From NCBI GenBank assembly GCA_050084985.1, contig JBITNC010000001.1, positions 13,082,001 through 13,146,000 on the forward strand: 64,000 nt of DNA, written 5' to 3'. Shown piece by piece: positions 33,777 through 45,925 of this stretch (the stretch's first letter is position 1; each line of letters starts with the position of its first letter). Position numbers and translations under genes: made by a program. The notes beneath the pieces were generated by a model. That model made no database searches, was not told the DNA's origin, and saw nothing but the letters and a program-made list of their open reading frames with translations. The DNA is from Nageia nagi (taxonomy: Eukaryota > Pinophyta).

Positions 33777-34619
33777 TTCACTTAATTATTCTTCTCTTAT
33801 ATTAATAATTTCTTGTACTATAGATTCTTTCTCTAAAATTTCTTCATTATAATCCAAATTCTCTTCTCCTAAATTTCCTAATTTAGCAAGATTTTTACAT
33901 TTATTTTGATAACCTAATCCCCTTTTATCAGTGGGATCTTGGTATCGTAATTCAATTATTTCTCGTGGACCCTGTTCATATCAACCCAATCCTCGTCCTT
34001 GCCAATTATATTTGTTAAAATAGTTTAAGACAAATGTTCTTGAACATGGCAATAAATATTTCATATCATTATTGAAATTTCCTTCATATGTTTGATTGGA
34101 TATTGTTGACACAGGATCTACTATTCCTGCATAGATAAACATTGTCTGATTAGGTACTTCTCCTAAAGGTACTATTTTTCCAATTACACTAGGTGATTCA
34201 GATAATCTTCCCATTTCTTATGCTAAAGGTATATTAAATACCACATCATCTACGTCATATTCTCCCATCCCTAAATCCATTAATTTAATTTTAATTGGAT
34301 ATACATTGGATGAGTCATTATTAGATGTAGTATTCACTTGTTTTGATGAAGAAGCTCCATACTTTTCATCTAAAGTTTTAGCAACTTTTTCCCAAGTATC
34401 TTTATCCTATATAGCTATATCACTTTTTCCTTTTATGACTTCAGATTGATTCATATTTTTGTTGATTAATATGGTTGATAAATTAGGGGACGGTAATGTG
34501 ACTTTATTTGGATCAAAAATTAAATTACAATATGAATAAGGATCTGGATCTTTAAACACACAATGAACTTTATCTTTATAGATGTATTTTAAACATCCAT
34601 GATAAGTTGATGGAACACA
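33777..34619 (-). pseudogene. OG protease-RT linker with G-patch-like motif
   Basis: This stretch holds the conserved linker LGMGEYDVDDVVFNIP (about 34270), MGRLSESPSVIGKIVPLGEV (34214-34150) and FNKYNWQGRGLGXYEQGP (about 34030-33970, one stop). The last resembles a G-patch (W-x-G-x-GLG-x3-QG), an RNA-binding module also found after the protease in betaretroviruses. G2 (47040-47100) and G1 (41553-42622) have the same block, so it is a feature of the family. The rest is acidic and has no recognisable enzyme motif. Its role in RNA binding is inference. Confidence 0.6.
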
Positions 34620-35138
34620 TTATATTTCTCTAATCCATGGGCATCCTAAAAGAATGTTGTATTGTATAATATTTCCTTCAATTATATGTAATAAAGTTTG
34701 AACAGTTTTAGCCCCTACTATAATCGGTAGCACTATTGATCCCAAAGTTGAACACACTACATCATTAAATGCCCTAATTTGTAAAGAAGGAGCTAGGATA
34801 AGCGAATCTGATAAATTCAAATTTTTGTATGCAGCATCTAAAATTATATTTATAGCTGAACCTTCATCTATCATAATTATTTTAAATAATCTCCCATCTA
34901 CTTCACCCATTATATGTAAAGGTGGATCAAATCCACCTGGTCCATCGTTATTTAATTTTTCTTGTTCATAGAAGGTGATACTAGGTTGTTGAGATATCCT
35001 CAAACTTTCAACTATTGAAATAAAATTATCAGGGTTACTAACATCTACTTGAATTTCTTGTAGAATTTGATTCATAGCTTCTCTATAACTCTCAAACTGT
35101 TGTAATAATTCAAATAAGGTCAACTTAACTAGAGACAT
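34620..35138 (-). pseudogene. OG aspartic protease
   Basis: A clean 172-codon frame. It begins MSLVKLTLFELLQQFESYRE, then PSITFYEQ, GGFDPPLHIMGEVDGRLFKI and the active-site segment MIDEGSAINIILD, where families usually have D-G-G-S or D-S/T-G. The flap and second half follow (FNDVVCSTLGSIVLP, TLLHIIEG, NILLGCPWIREI), the last being the conserved LGRPWI-like end. It cleaves the Gag-Pol polyprotein. The E in place of G at the active loop would be expected to impair catalysis, yet G1 shares it, so it may predate the copies. The frame is closed by a stop at 34620. Confidence 0.88.
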
Positions 35139-35253
35139 TTTTAATTATCGTTTAAGAGCACCTTTTATCGAAACTTTAGGTTGTTGTGGAGGAGGTATAG
35201 GTTGTATATTAATTGGGTTTGATATCGATTGATTTTTTTATGGATTATCCTAT

Positions 35254-37945
35254 TTATTCTGATATTGTTGTGCTCTTGTAGCTTATACCAATCATATGTA
35301 TTGAATCATCTATAGTTCCTATAAATGGTATATCCTTATTATTCCATGTATAGTTCATTTGGTTTGGGATAATTGCCACATTGTTAGCTTGATGTGAAGG
35401 TAAGGGGTTTTGATATATCCCTAAATTTTGATTCGAAGGCATAACAAGATTATCCACATCTATTTTTTGACTATCTATCAAGTCTTGAATTTTATGTTGT
35501 AAAGTTCGACATTTATTTGTATTCTATCCTTTTTGCCTATGATAAGCACAAAATTCATTCTCCTTATACCATTTGCTTCCTTTAGCATTAGGATTTTCAG
35601 GTTTTATATCAAGTAATGTAATCATACCATTATCACATAATTTTTTAAGTATTTCGGCTAATGGTTCTGATAATGGGGTAAAATTTCTTTTAGGCTTAGG
35701 TTTAGCATTTTCTTTGATTTTTGAAGATTGATCGAAATTTTTTGTCATAGCTATTTGATTATTTTGTGGTTGTTTACTAATGTTTTCATATTGATTATCC
35801 TTTTTGTATTCTTTTTTCTTGAGTTTTAGTTCTCCATCTTGAATTTTAACTCTTTCTATAACTACTGCCTGAGCAATAGCTTCTGCAAAAGTTTTATGTT
35901 GTTGAATTTGGAGAACACTAGTTATTGGTCTTAAACAACTTTGGCTAAATAATTTAACCAATTCTTCTTATGGTATTGTATAAGGCATACTAGTGAGTAT
36001 AGCCTTCCATCTTGAGATGTAATCTTGTATAGTTTCATTTAGGAAACTATTGTAATCTTGTAAGATTAGTAATTGAAGATCTTTCTTTAATATTGATTCT
36101 AAAGTGTTCAAGAAATTGATTAGCCAATTGTTCAAATGTATATAAACTATGTACAGGTAAACTATTATACCAATCCAAAGCTTGACCTACGAGTGTCATA
36201 GGAAATATACGTAACATTAATGAGTCATCATTAGCTATCTGATAGCTAGAAAATGTAAATTTTCTCAAATGTTCTTTGGGGTATTCTCTTCCCTTAAATG
36301 ATTCTATTTTAGGAAATTCAAACCTATATGGTAATTTCTTTTTTGGAACACTTGGATGAATAGGCTCATTGCAAATGTTCTTATAATTTAATTTTTTAAG
36401 CCCTTGAACATTCATTTCTTGATTTATAAAATCCTTCATAAAGTCCTCTAATTCTTTATTGGTTCTACGACCTTGAGTGTATCTATGATATCTTCAAGTA
36501 TTCATATCCTTTTCCGTAATTGATTTTGAAGTGTAAGACTCATAGTCAGAAGGAAGCTCTGATGGTGGTGGAGGCAATATTTTAAGAGGTGAATGCCATC
36601 GTGGAATAGGGATTTTAGGAGGTTTTTGGGAGATACTTTTTCCATATAGATTTTTTCCTTTGTAATCAGGTTGTTTTGTTTGATTTTGGGTTTGTTCAAC
36701 CCAACTTTTAATGGAATCTTGCTTTTGTTTATCATATAATTTTTGAAGTTCTAGTTCTTTATCCATTTCATTTTGTAGTAAAATGGCTATCTCTTTATCC
36801 ATCGCTTCTTGTTTGTCTAAGTAAGGATCTCGATATCTTTGTATTTGACTTCCTTCAAGAGTTTCAAGTTTTAAATTTTTTATTTTTTGATATTCATCCC
36901 ACTGTCTTTGTTTTTCTTTCTCCATACGTAGATATTGTTCCCTTTTTATTTTTTTATTTTCTAATTCTTTAAGTTGTAATTCCTGTAAACGAAGTTGAAT
37001 CTCATGTTCTTTATGAAGTTTTTTTTTTCTTGTTCCAAGAACTCATTTCTTTCTTTATTTGCTTATTCTTGTTCTATGAATTTCCTTTTATCTCTAAGAA
37101 GTTTATCTTCCATTTCTTTTAATTTATTTTCTTGTTCTTAAATTTTAATGAATTCATTAACTCTTCTATTTTCTTCCTTTAGAAGATATTGCATCTCTGC
37201 GACCTTTTTAATATCATTACAATATATTTTCATGAATTTTTGACTAGCTTTTGTTTTATATAATCATCATTCTTTTAGTTCTTCATAAGAAGGTATCTCT
37301 TCTATTTTGAACTTAGATGTCCTTCTATGTAATCCTCTCTTTGAAGAATAAAATTTCTCCATTTGCTTCATTAAAGGAGCTCTTTGAGATAAATTACTCG
37401 TAGGTATTGATACTTCATTTTTTCCTAATTCGAGAGATTTATGAGAAAAAGAAGATCCCTCTTTTCGAATTAAAGAACTGACTCTTCGACCATCTGATAA
37501 TAGATGAATGACTCTTTCATATTTAACTTTATATGGCTCAATCTCTGGTACCGCTATGGTTTCAGCCTGAGATTTATCCTCATCAATTTCTAAGTTATCA
37601 CATCTTTGATTTAGTTTTTCTACATCTCCCAATAAACTAGAAGATGTTAGGAATAGCCCTATAATTAGCTAGGCAACGATGAATTTCAATTAACTCTTCA
37701 TCTAACACTTGCATTCTAGCCTTGGTAATAGGATCTTCTATACTTTGTCTTTGCAATCTAGATTGATCATAACCCCAATCCCAATCTTTACTTTCATAAT
37801 GAACTACCCATGGATCTGATTCATCTAAAGGAGGTAACCTCCTAACTAAAGACTCTATCAAATCCATATTGTTTGGATCTATTTCTTGTATTTCAAGTGG
37901 GTGTTCTTGCATTTTCTTAGCGATCATACTTCTAGTTTGAACCAT
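35254..37945 (-). pseudogene. OG Gag with long coiled-coil N-terminal region
   Basis: Start ATG at 37945 (MVQTRSMIAKKMQEHP), about 1.9 kb inside the LTR. The first part (37945-37267) is two frames joined by a frameshift near 37635. A highly charged E/K/Q-rich coiled coil then spans about 37200-36700, followed by a proline-rich stretch (KPPKIPIPRWHSPLKILPPP). The capsid core is at 36439-36047 (PYRFEFPKIESFKG, ALDWYNSLP, LFLEHFR-like) and continues to 35524. The nucleocapsid-type end is CAYHRQKG-x-NTNKCRTL at about 35540-35490 (C-x2-H-x4-H-x4-C, the second H replaced by a stop). It has five or so stops and one clear frameshift. Confidence 0.88.
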
Positions 37946-39855
37946 TTTTTTTTCTTTAGATATTATAAATAAATATCATAAAAAAGAAACTCTATTTTTA
38001 TCTTTTATATTATGTTTTCGAGAAAATAATTTAATGCACAAACATCCTATATGCAAACTTACTTTTAACGATGTGATTATCTTTTTTAACTTTTTCACAT
38101 ATTTTTAATGTCTGAGATAAATGAACGATATGAGTTGTTCATTTTTAATCCTTTTAATTTTCTTAGATTATTTTGACTAGTCAAGTGTTAAACAAGGTAG
38201 GTTGGGTAATTCTAAGTAATGTTTACAAGTCTCTATGGCTTTTGGCTTGGTTCTAGATGAGTCTCCTTTTTTGACTCCTACCTATGGGAAAGTCACCTTG
38301 GTCATCACCTCCAAGTGTAACTGGCTCTATGGCTTCAAGTGTGCTATGTCGGTGGGTACAAAGAAGTAAGAATTAACGGTTGGTAGTGACATCCAACTCG
38401 TTAATGTTCAATTATTTTTTTAAGGCCTTATGAAATGCATTTAAACAAGTAAAATACATTTATGCATACTACCCTCCCAAACATTCATGTCCATTTACTT
38501 ATCTTATTTTAATGTGATACAATCAAAAGTTTATTTTAAGTGGACTTTGACCTTAATAAACCCCATTGTTCTTTTTTAATTATAATGTAATTCATTATCC
38601 AACCTCTTAATGATGTTCATTAACTCCTTCTAGCTGTGGAAGTTTTATATGTGATAAATTTCCTCTTCTTACTAGTCACATATCTCTTCGACCTCCAATG
38701 GAGTGGTAAGAGTAGACTTAGTAAAAAGCCATTAAGTGTAGATAAATCAATTAAGTGAGGTTCAATTACTCCTCCAAGAGTCACATATCCCTTCAACCTC
38801 CAATGGAGTGGTAAGGGAAAACATCTTTAAGAGTGTTAATGTGAAGTATATTTCCAAATAAGATGTGAATAAATTTTACCTCTTTCACTTAACTTATTTC
38901 TGATCACTTAAGATCGCTTAAAGAGCAAAAGTGAGAGCATACTTTGTTAAGTGAAAGTACTTAGTGTATTCGAATCCCTCCAATTCATTAACCTTTTAAT
39001 ATGATTTATACTACCCAAAACTTGATTTATTTTCTTTAAGTTCATTCCTTTTAATGTGATTCGTTTACTCCTTCCAATTGTGGAAGTATTATGTATAGTA
39101 AATTACCTCCTCTTACTAGTCACATATCCCTTCGACCTCCAATGGAGTGGTAAGGGAAAACTTGGTAAGAGGTCATTATGTGTGGATAAATTAACCAAAT
39201 TAATGATAGTGTGAATGTGAAAGAAAAGAAGAATTAATTACTCCTTCTTATCCGATCTATTCTGGCCACCTTAGATCGCATGAAGTGCAAAGGGAGAGCA
39301 TAAGTAGACAAGATAAAAAGTATTAATGTGTACGTACCCTTCACCCAAAATATGAAAATAAATACATAACATTATACATAAAGTAAATTAATAAAAAATG
39401 CATTTAACCTTTTCTACCCATTCCTATATGCATTCTAGGCAAAGGAATCATAGTCAAAAGTATCCTTCTATTTTAACAATATTATATATATATATATATA
39501 TATATATTTCTTTTTTTTTTTATAAGCAACAAAAAGGAAACCTGGAGTAAGAGTCGTCAGTGTTTAAATAAAGATCGTTGGCGTTCAATAAAAATGCTAG
39601 CGTTTGTGATGAAATTGCCAACGTTTAGTCTAGATTACTTTGTAAATCACTGGCATTCCTTTTGAGTCATCGGCATTCGATTCCAATTGCTGGCATTTCT
39701 GCAACAGATTTCCTATAAAAAGTGCAGATCACAAAATTTAAAGTCAGTATATGGAATAACTTGAATAAACCAGATAACAGAAAGGTAGAATTATTTTTAA
39801 CATAAACAAAAACCTCCCTATCAATGATGGAGGGGCCCTCCTTCAAGTGCCAGAA
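37946..39855 (-). other. OG untranslated leader
   Basis: From the LTR inner end (39856) to gag. The first bases on minus are TTCTGGCACTTGAAGGAGGG, shared with G1 and G2. It includes a microrepeat array at 39545-39700 (CGTTGGCGTTC, CATCGGCATTC, GCTGGCATTTC at about 20-bp spacing), a (TA)n run at 39483-39508, and three hairpin repeats at about 39158-39110, 38822-38770 and 38712-38665 (GTAAG-free core ACTCCATTGGAGGT on minus). No ORF of note. Confidence 0.75.
39483..39508. repeat. (TA)n microsatellite
   Basis: About 12 TA dinucleotides followed by a T-run, in the OG leader. Confidence 0.85.
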
Positions 39856-40692
39856 TGTTACAGTGAAAATAGAGCTGGAATGTAGAATAACATAAAATAG
39901 AATTATTCTTAGATTTTCACTGAACTTCAAATTATGTAAAACAGGTAGAAATGTTGTAATTGTAAATTGATATTGATTTTTAGCTCAAACTATAATTTTC
40001 CCTTGGAAGGGACTTTTACAAATGCCATTTGCCAAAATGAGAGTATTAGATCTTCATTGTTTTTGATTTGCTTGCTTCTCTCCTTGATATGGACAACCTG
40101 TAAATCCTACACATATGCAAAAGATAATAACATCAAAGCATCTATGTATGATATGTATTAAATTGAAACTAGCATAAAACAATAAAAGGGTATGAGCTCA
40201 CAAGATTTTGGCAGCATTACCCTACTCCAAAATTGGGGCCCTATTGCTTTGTTTTGGCTTCTATTTATAGATTTTGGGTGAGATTTTCCAAGGCTGGTAA
40301 GGGGGGTGAAAAGCCACCGTAGGTCGTAACTAACCCCCTCTATCCACATCATCTTGGAAGAATGAGACATTACAAATTTATTTTATTATTTTTTATTTTT
40401 TTCGACTGTTACAGAGTCACCGGCGATTACTAGGCAGACGCCGACGATCATCCTAAAATGTCGGTGATTATTTTGGGTCGTTGGCGACTGGTTTTCAATT
40501 TTTATAACAATATTAAAGTGACCACCAAATAGCCAATTTTTACTAAAAAAGGGTCATGTGACCACTCGTTTTGTATGTACTTGATGAGAGCTATCCAATA
40601 ATATAGTTTTTAAACCTATTTTATATTTTCACAAAGAGTTATGATTATTTCAATGTTTACTAGTTAAAAAGGGACATTTTTAGGTGTCTACA
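39856..40692 (-). repeat. OG 5' LTR (837 bp)
   Basis: Identical in length to the 3' LTR. The TATA word CTATAAATAG is at 40270-40261 on minus. It keeps more CpG sites than the 3' LTR (for example CACCGGCGATT at 40416 versus CACTGGCGATT). Confidence 0.92.
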
Positions 40693-41552
40693 GTTGTTCA
40701 ATGATTGATGTTGGTTGTTTAGTGATTGATGTAGTTATTTAGTGATTTATGCAATTATTCAATGATTAATGTAGTTTTTTAGTGATTGATGTAGTTGTTC
40801 AATGATTAATGTTGGTTTCTTGATGATTAATACAATTATTCAACAATTGATACTAGTTACTAGCATTCAATACTAATCACTGGTATTTTTGTGCTAGTAT
40901 CTACAAGTTTCCAATTTTATCCTTTGAAACCTATAAAAAATCTTAATTTCTCCTTTTTCTTTCCATATGAATGTCTTTACTAATTATGTTGGTCAACACC
41001 TAAGGACCCTACACACATGCAAACAAAAAGTACATCAAATATACTTATTCATTTTAAAGAATAATTGCAATACTAAAATTAAAACAATCATGTAAAGGCA
41101 TAAAATAATAAAACACTCAACTCACTAAGTTTTGGATAGATTTCAGCAGAGTAACCTTACTTTCAAACTAGGTCCCTTTAATAATGAAGGTTTTATTTAT
41201 AGAGTTGAGAAACTAATAAAGTTTCTATTTTGGAGGTAAAATTTTGGATAAAAAAGCTTATCTAGATTTTCATGGAGATGATCCACAACTTTGGCACATA
41301 GGATGGATGCTAAGTCACCCATGATCAATAGATTTTTATTCAAGTCACTTCAATAACTTGCCATTTTTATTTTTATTTACCAATCATAGAGTCATTGATG
41401 TTGAGGTATTAGATGTCGATGTCCAGCTTGAGTCACCAACTAATTAAGGTTGAATGCTAGTGATTGGTAGTTTATTGTAAACTTCATAATAATGTTTTAA
41501 TTTTTTATCTTCTTTCATCTATTGAGAGAAGGATCATTTTTGGGTGTCTACA

Positions 41553-42622
41553 AGTATAGATACAAATTCCAATCTCTCATACTCATTTAGTGATTTTCTT
41601 AATTGAATAATCTTTGAGCTATTAGGGTCATCACTTAAATCTACCTTAATAGTTTCTTCAATTAGCATATGATACCCTTATTCCAATTGATTTGATATTG
41701 GAATCCATTTTTTTCCATTTTGGTTGTATTCCTCATATTCACCTAAATCTTCACCATCCAAGGTTGTATTTATTATAAGTTCAAAGGTTTGAAGTATAGT
41801 ATCTATATCTTTGAACTCTTGTATTGTGGGTTATTTAGAAATAAGTGTAAAATTTGTGGTATCCTCATCTACTATAAATTATGATGAAGAACTACTCAAT
41901 TTTTTGGACTTAATGGTCCAAACTCATCACTCCCATAATAGTTAAAGGATATATTTTCTATACTTGAATAAGATATTTCCTTGATTTGAACCATGTTAAT
42001 TGAAACAATGTTAGAGAATAGATTTTCTAGTGTTAATACTTTAGATTTTAGATTATCTTGATTTGGTATCCATTTGAAATCTACATATGGTTCCTCATAC
42101 TCAAGATTTTATGATCCTAGTTCAACTACTTCATGATGATGTTCTTTTTTATTCTTACTATTGTAACCCAATCTTATTTTGTTAGTTGGCAACTGATAGT
42201 GGATATAAATTATATACTAAGGCCCTTATTCATAATGACCTAAATCCTATTCCTTCCATTAATATATATTAAAATATCTTTGGACAAATGATCTCACATA
42301 AGGTAATAAGTACTCCAATGAATTGCAAAAAAATCCTTCATATGGTTTAGGTAAAGGAATTGGATGTGGTTCTATAGGGCCTAAATATATGAAAAGAGTT
42401 TAATAAGGAGCTTTTTGTAATGGTGCCAATTGCCCCACTATAGTAGGAGATTCCTTAGGTCATGCCATATCTTGGTCAAATAGAATATTAAAGATCACAT
42501 AATTAATTTCACATTCTCCTATACCTATATCCAACAATTTTATTGTTACTAGGTAAATTTTTGATGGCTTATCATCTTCTTTATAGTCATCACTTTTAGA
42601 TGAGGTATTTATGAAGAATATT
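41553..42622 (-). pseudogene. G1 pol segment after the protease, inverted
   Basis: On the minus strand this aligns end to end with the G2 segment 46690-47750: LLDIGIGECEINYVIFNI (42500), PLPKPYEGFFCNSLEYLLPY, FVQRYFN, the G-patch-like block (decayed) and LGYNSKNKK. It then runs through an acidic linker up to a FVSIL-like end at 41553, where the G2 LTR starts. Its upstream end abuts TRIM-B at 42623. This is the missing continuation of G1, whose upstream part ends at TRIM-A (15467) on the plus strand. Many stops and at least two frameshifts. Confidence 0.82.
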
Positions 42623-43399
42623 TTATATGGAATTAAATTCTAGAATACATTTTATTATGAAAGAAGCCTTTAAATAGGAAAGATTACAAAGAATACCTTG
42701 GTAATGTACACGTGGTATTGAGAACATGGTATTACAAGATAACCATAAATATTAAATGACCTTAACTAAATTCTTATAAAGCATTATTTTGTCCTAGATA
42801 CATAATTAACAACATTAATTATTATTCCTTATCATTCCTCCCAACAACAAGAGCTTTGGTCCCAAAGCTTAGGAGAAGGGATTGAAGAAACCCCCAAATG
42901 ATCAAGATACAAATTGGTTTATGTTCATGCAATCTTTAAATATGAAAGATGAAGCAATGTAGCAGAGTCAAAATGATAATCAAAGCAATGAGAAGTGTAT
43001 ATCTAACCCAAAGCGAGATTTATTATCTTTTAAATCTAAAACAAAAGACACAATAGAGAATGGGAATGAACCCAAAGCATAAATGATGGTTGGAGGAGGG
43101 GAATGGTATGAAACCAATCCCCCCTCAACTTTGACAAAAAATCTAAAAGTTGAGATCCCAAAGAGAATGAACTACTTTGATACCAATGATATGGAACTAA
43201 AAATCTAGAATACAGTTTATTATGAAAGAAGCCTTTAAATAGGCAAGATTACAAAGAATACAATGGTAATGTACACATGGTATTGAGAACATGATATTAA
43301 AATATAACTGTAAACATTAAACAACCTTAATTAAATGCTTATAAAGCATTATTTTATCCTAGATACCTAATTAACAATATTAGTTATTATTCCTTATTA
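42623..43399 (-). mobile_element. TRIM-B: short non-coding LTR element (777 bp)
   Basis: LTRs of 212 and 213 bp (42623-42834 and 43187-43399) flank a 352-bp interior. On the minus strand the PBS-like TTGGTATCAAAG follows the 5' LTR (43186 leftward) and GTTGTTGGGAGGAA precedes the 3' LTR. The interior matches both ends of the TRIM-A interior, with about 900 bp of middle absent. It encodes nothing. Flanks ATATT (left) and GAAAT (right) do not match each other, but each resembles a flank of TRIM-A when reverse complemented. Confidence 0.85.
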
Positions 43400-45850
43400 G
43401 AAATCCATAGGTCAAGTAGGAAGTTTTCAAGAAGAGAGATGCCTAGAAATACAAATCTTTAAGTTTATTCAAATCCTATTGATGATGATTTAAATATAAT
43501 CATACAATGTCTAACACAACTAAGAATTCCTCATTCTTTGCATGCCCATAACCTTTATCTAGACTTAGAATATTTAAGAGATGATAAACTAGCCATCAAC
43601 AATGTGAAACGTAATGAAAAAGGAAACATACCCCCTTCACAAGCCCATTCTGCTAATATTTTTTTTCAAAGAGGCCCTTATAAACCTATGTATAATCATG
43701 TCACACTCTATTTACCATATGGTAATTTAGTTCAATCATATCTAAGAAGAGATGACTACACTCCTTCCAAAATATCTAAACAAATAGAAGAATTCGATGA
43801 TCAAATCTCTATACATACAAGTACTCTAATTCCAAAGTCAAGAGATCACTTTAGATCTTATGATAATCCTTTTGATTTGTTGAAATAAAATACATCAACT
43901 CCCTTTACATGTTATATAACACCTAAATAAGAGTGTGATGTAAAGGATAAACAAAATGCAATGAAGTTTAAGTTACAAGAAATACCTCCCTATATGCATA
44001 GGAAAGAGTATCCACCTCAAAATAATATGCAACAACAAAAACAAAGGTTGGTCCCTTTATGATCAAGGTGTGCAACAAAAGAAGAAACTCATTGGTTTTA
44101 CTAAATAATAATTATTATAAGCATAACAATTTTTCAATTTACATCAAAATAAATTACCAATAACACATCATAATACGCAAAATATCTCAAACCAACTTGA
44201 ACTTAATAAAATGTTTAGTAGAGATAGAAATGGAAAACCCAAAGCATGATCTTTATCACCATGTGGTCATGGAGTATATGTATCAAGATCCTTATCTCGC
44301 TAAGAGAAAATAATTTTCACTTAAAATTTAATAAAATGAACTTCACAAACATCATTTACCTCCCTGTAAAGATAAGGGAAAACCATTTCCCCTACGATCA
44401 CCTCATGAACCTCCAACTCCCTCTCCACCATACAATGGTATTTATTATGATGCCAATACACCTTCTAAACAAAGGTATGAATCATTACCAAGGTATGAAG
44501 AAAGACTGGATCATAAAAACTAAGAATATCCTATGTATCCTCAAAAGCAACTAGAAGAAAGGGATGATCTCCATACGAGGTTAAAGGAAATTAAAAGGTA
44601 GTTACATATACAAGGTAAAAAAAAAAGGTATCATATGAAATAATTTGTAATGAATCTATTCATCCTAATGGTACCAAAAAAGAGATTTCTTTTAAATTTT
44701 AAATTCCAAATATTGAATCATTTAAAGGAAAGGAAGATCCTAAAGAACAATATTAGATGATTTAAAAATTCAAGCTATATCATTGTTAATGATGATGCAC
44801 TAATCCTACGTATCTTTCCCATGATGCTTTTTGTACAAGCAATGGATTGGTACAATAACTTAATAGAATACAGCATCAATTCACATGCTTAATTAGCAAA
44901 TTTATTCTTGGAACACTTTATGATCAATATTAAGGATAAAACTTATATTACTAATCTTACAAGACTACAACAATTCCTAGATAAATCAATCATTGATTTC
45001 ATCTCAAGATGGAGGGTAATATTGAAAAGCATACCTTATACTCTACCTTAAGAAGAGTTAGTCAATATATTTAGTCAAAGTTTTTAAGGCCTATTGGTAG
45101 TACCCTATTGATTCAACAACACAAGACCTTTGAAGAAGCTATTTCTCAAGCTATCATAATTGAAAAGGTTAAAATCCAATATGACAAGATAAAAACTAAA
45201 AAACAGAACCTTATGTTAAGAACAAAAATCAAATAGAACAAATAAGTACACCATTACCAGCTGATAAAAAATTTATTACTAAATATTTGGAACTAAATCC
45301 TCCACAAAATGAGGAAAAAGAGCCTAAAGACAAAAGAAAGTTCATACCTTTATCAGAATCTCTCTATGATATTATGAGGAAACATTGTGATCATCAAGTA
45401 ATTAGTTTAATAGATATAAGACCATAATATCTACAAGATAAAGAAAGTAAATGGTATAATGAAAATGAATTTTATCATTACCATCATCAAAAGTGTCATG
45501 ATAAAAATAAATGGATGACCTTACAACACAAGATTCAATATTTGATTGACGATGGAAAATTGGAGGTTGATAATTGTATGGCTATCCTAAATTAAAACTT
45601 GGGAATTTATCAAAACCCTCTTCCTCAACATCAAGCTAATAATATTTCATTACATTCATATGATAATCAAGTAACATACAATTGGAGTTATGATAATTCA
45701 ACATCAATAGGAATAATCAATCTTACTACAAGATCTCAAAAGGTACAAGGAAGATAACATGTCATTCTAGACAACCAACAAGATGAGGTTGTTGTGTAAC
45801 CTAATATACCTAAGCCAAAACCTCTTAAATTCTCTATGAAATGAAATCTA
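43400..45850 (+). pseudogene. G2 Gag, from just after its N-terminus
   Basis: Begins beyond TRIM-B at the codon homologous to where 17247 ends. A segment at 43538-43888 is open (LYLDLEYLRDD...FFQRGPYKPMYNH, YLRRDDYTPSKISKQIEEFD). The capsid core is at about 44680-45100 (IESFKGKEDPKEQ-like, AMDWYNNL, LFLEHF-INIKD), the late Gag region at 45100-45500 and the CHHC-type end near 45480-45520 (YHYHHQKCHDKNKW, ligands lost). Frames shift at least four times, with many stops. It is read side by side with G1 (12.1-14.6 kb) and OG. Confidence 0.85.
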
Positions 45851-45925
45851 CATCAATAATTTAAAAACTTACAAGTGAAAATATCTCTATTTGAGTTACT
45901 ATAACAATCTAAGATAAATGGTCCT

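Larger units (their letters stand above)
19330..40692 (-). mobile_element. OG: giant Ogre/Tat-like Ty3 LTR retrotransposon
   Basis: A 21,363-bp element (about 17.2 kb without nested C1). Two 837-bp LTRs (19330-20166 and 39856-40692) lie in the same orientation, and the 5-bp target duplication GTTGT is at 19325-19329 and 40693-40697. Order on the minus strand: LTR, 1.9-kb leader, gag, protease, G-patch linker, RT, RNase H, second RNase H, integrase, extra downstream ORF, about 9 kb of 3' region with an antisense PMD gene, polypurine tract, LTR. The second RNase H after the first marks the Tat/Ogre lineage. By eye the LTRs differ at roughly 45-50 positions, mostly transitions, so they are about 94% identical. 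Confidence 0.92.
19042..41552 (-). repeat. G2 5' LTR, split by OG
   Basis: The LTR start (TGTAGACACCC, minus) is at 41552 and the end (GTAGTACA) at 19042. OG (19330-40692) and one copy of its duplication interrupt it, so the original LTR is 40698-41552 joined to 19042-19329, about 1.14 kb. The TATA word CTATAAATAAAA is at 41202-41191. It contains a degenerate short repeat (TGATTGATGTWGTTG-like, 19225-19325 and 40697-40880). OG inserted inside this array. Confidence 0.82.

Noticed and set aside
39540-39710. CRISPR-like array
   Set aside because: The units are short, degenerate and without unique spacers, in a plant retroelement leader.
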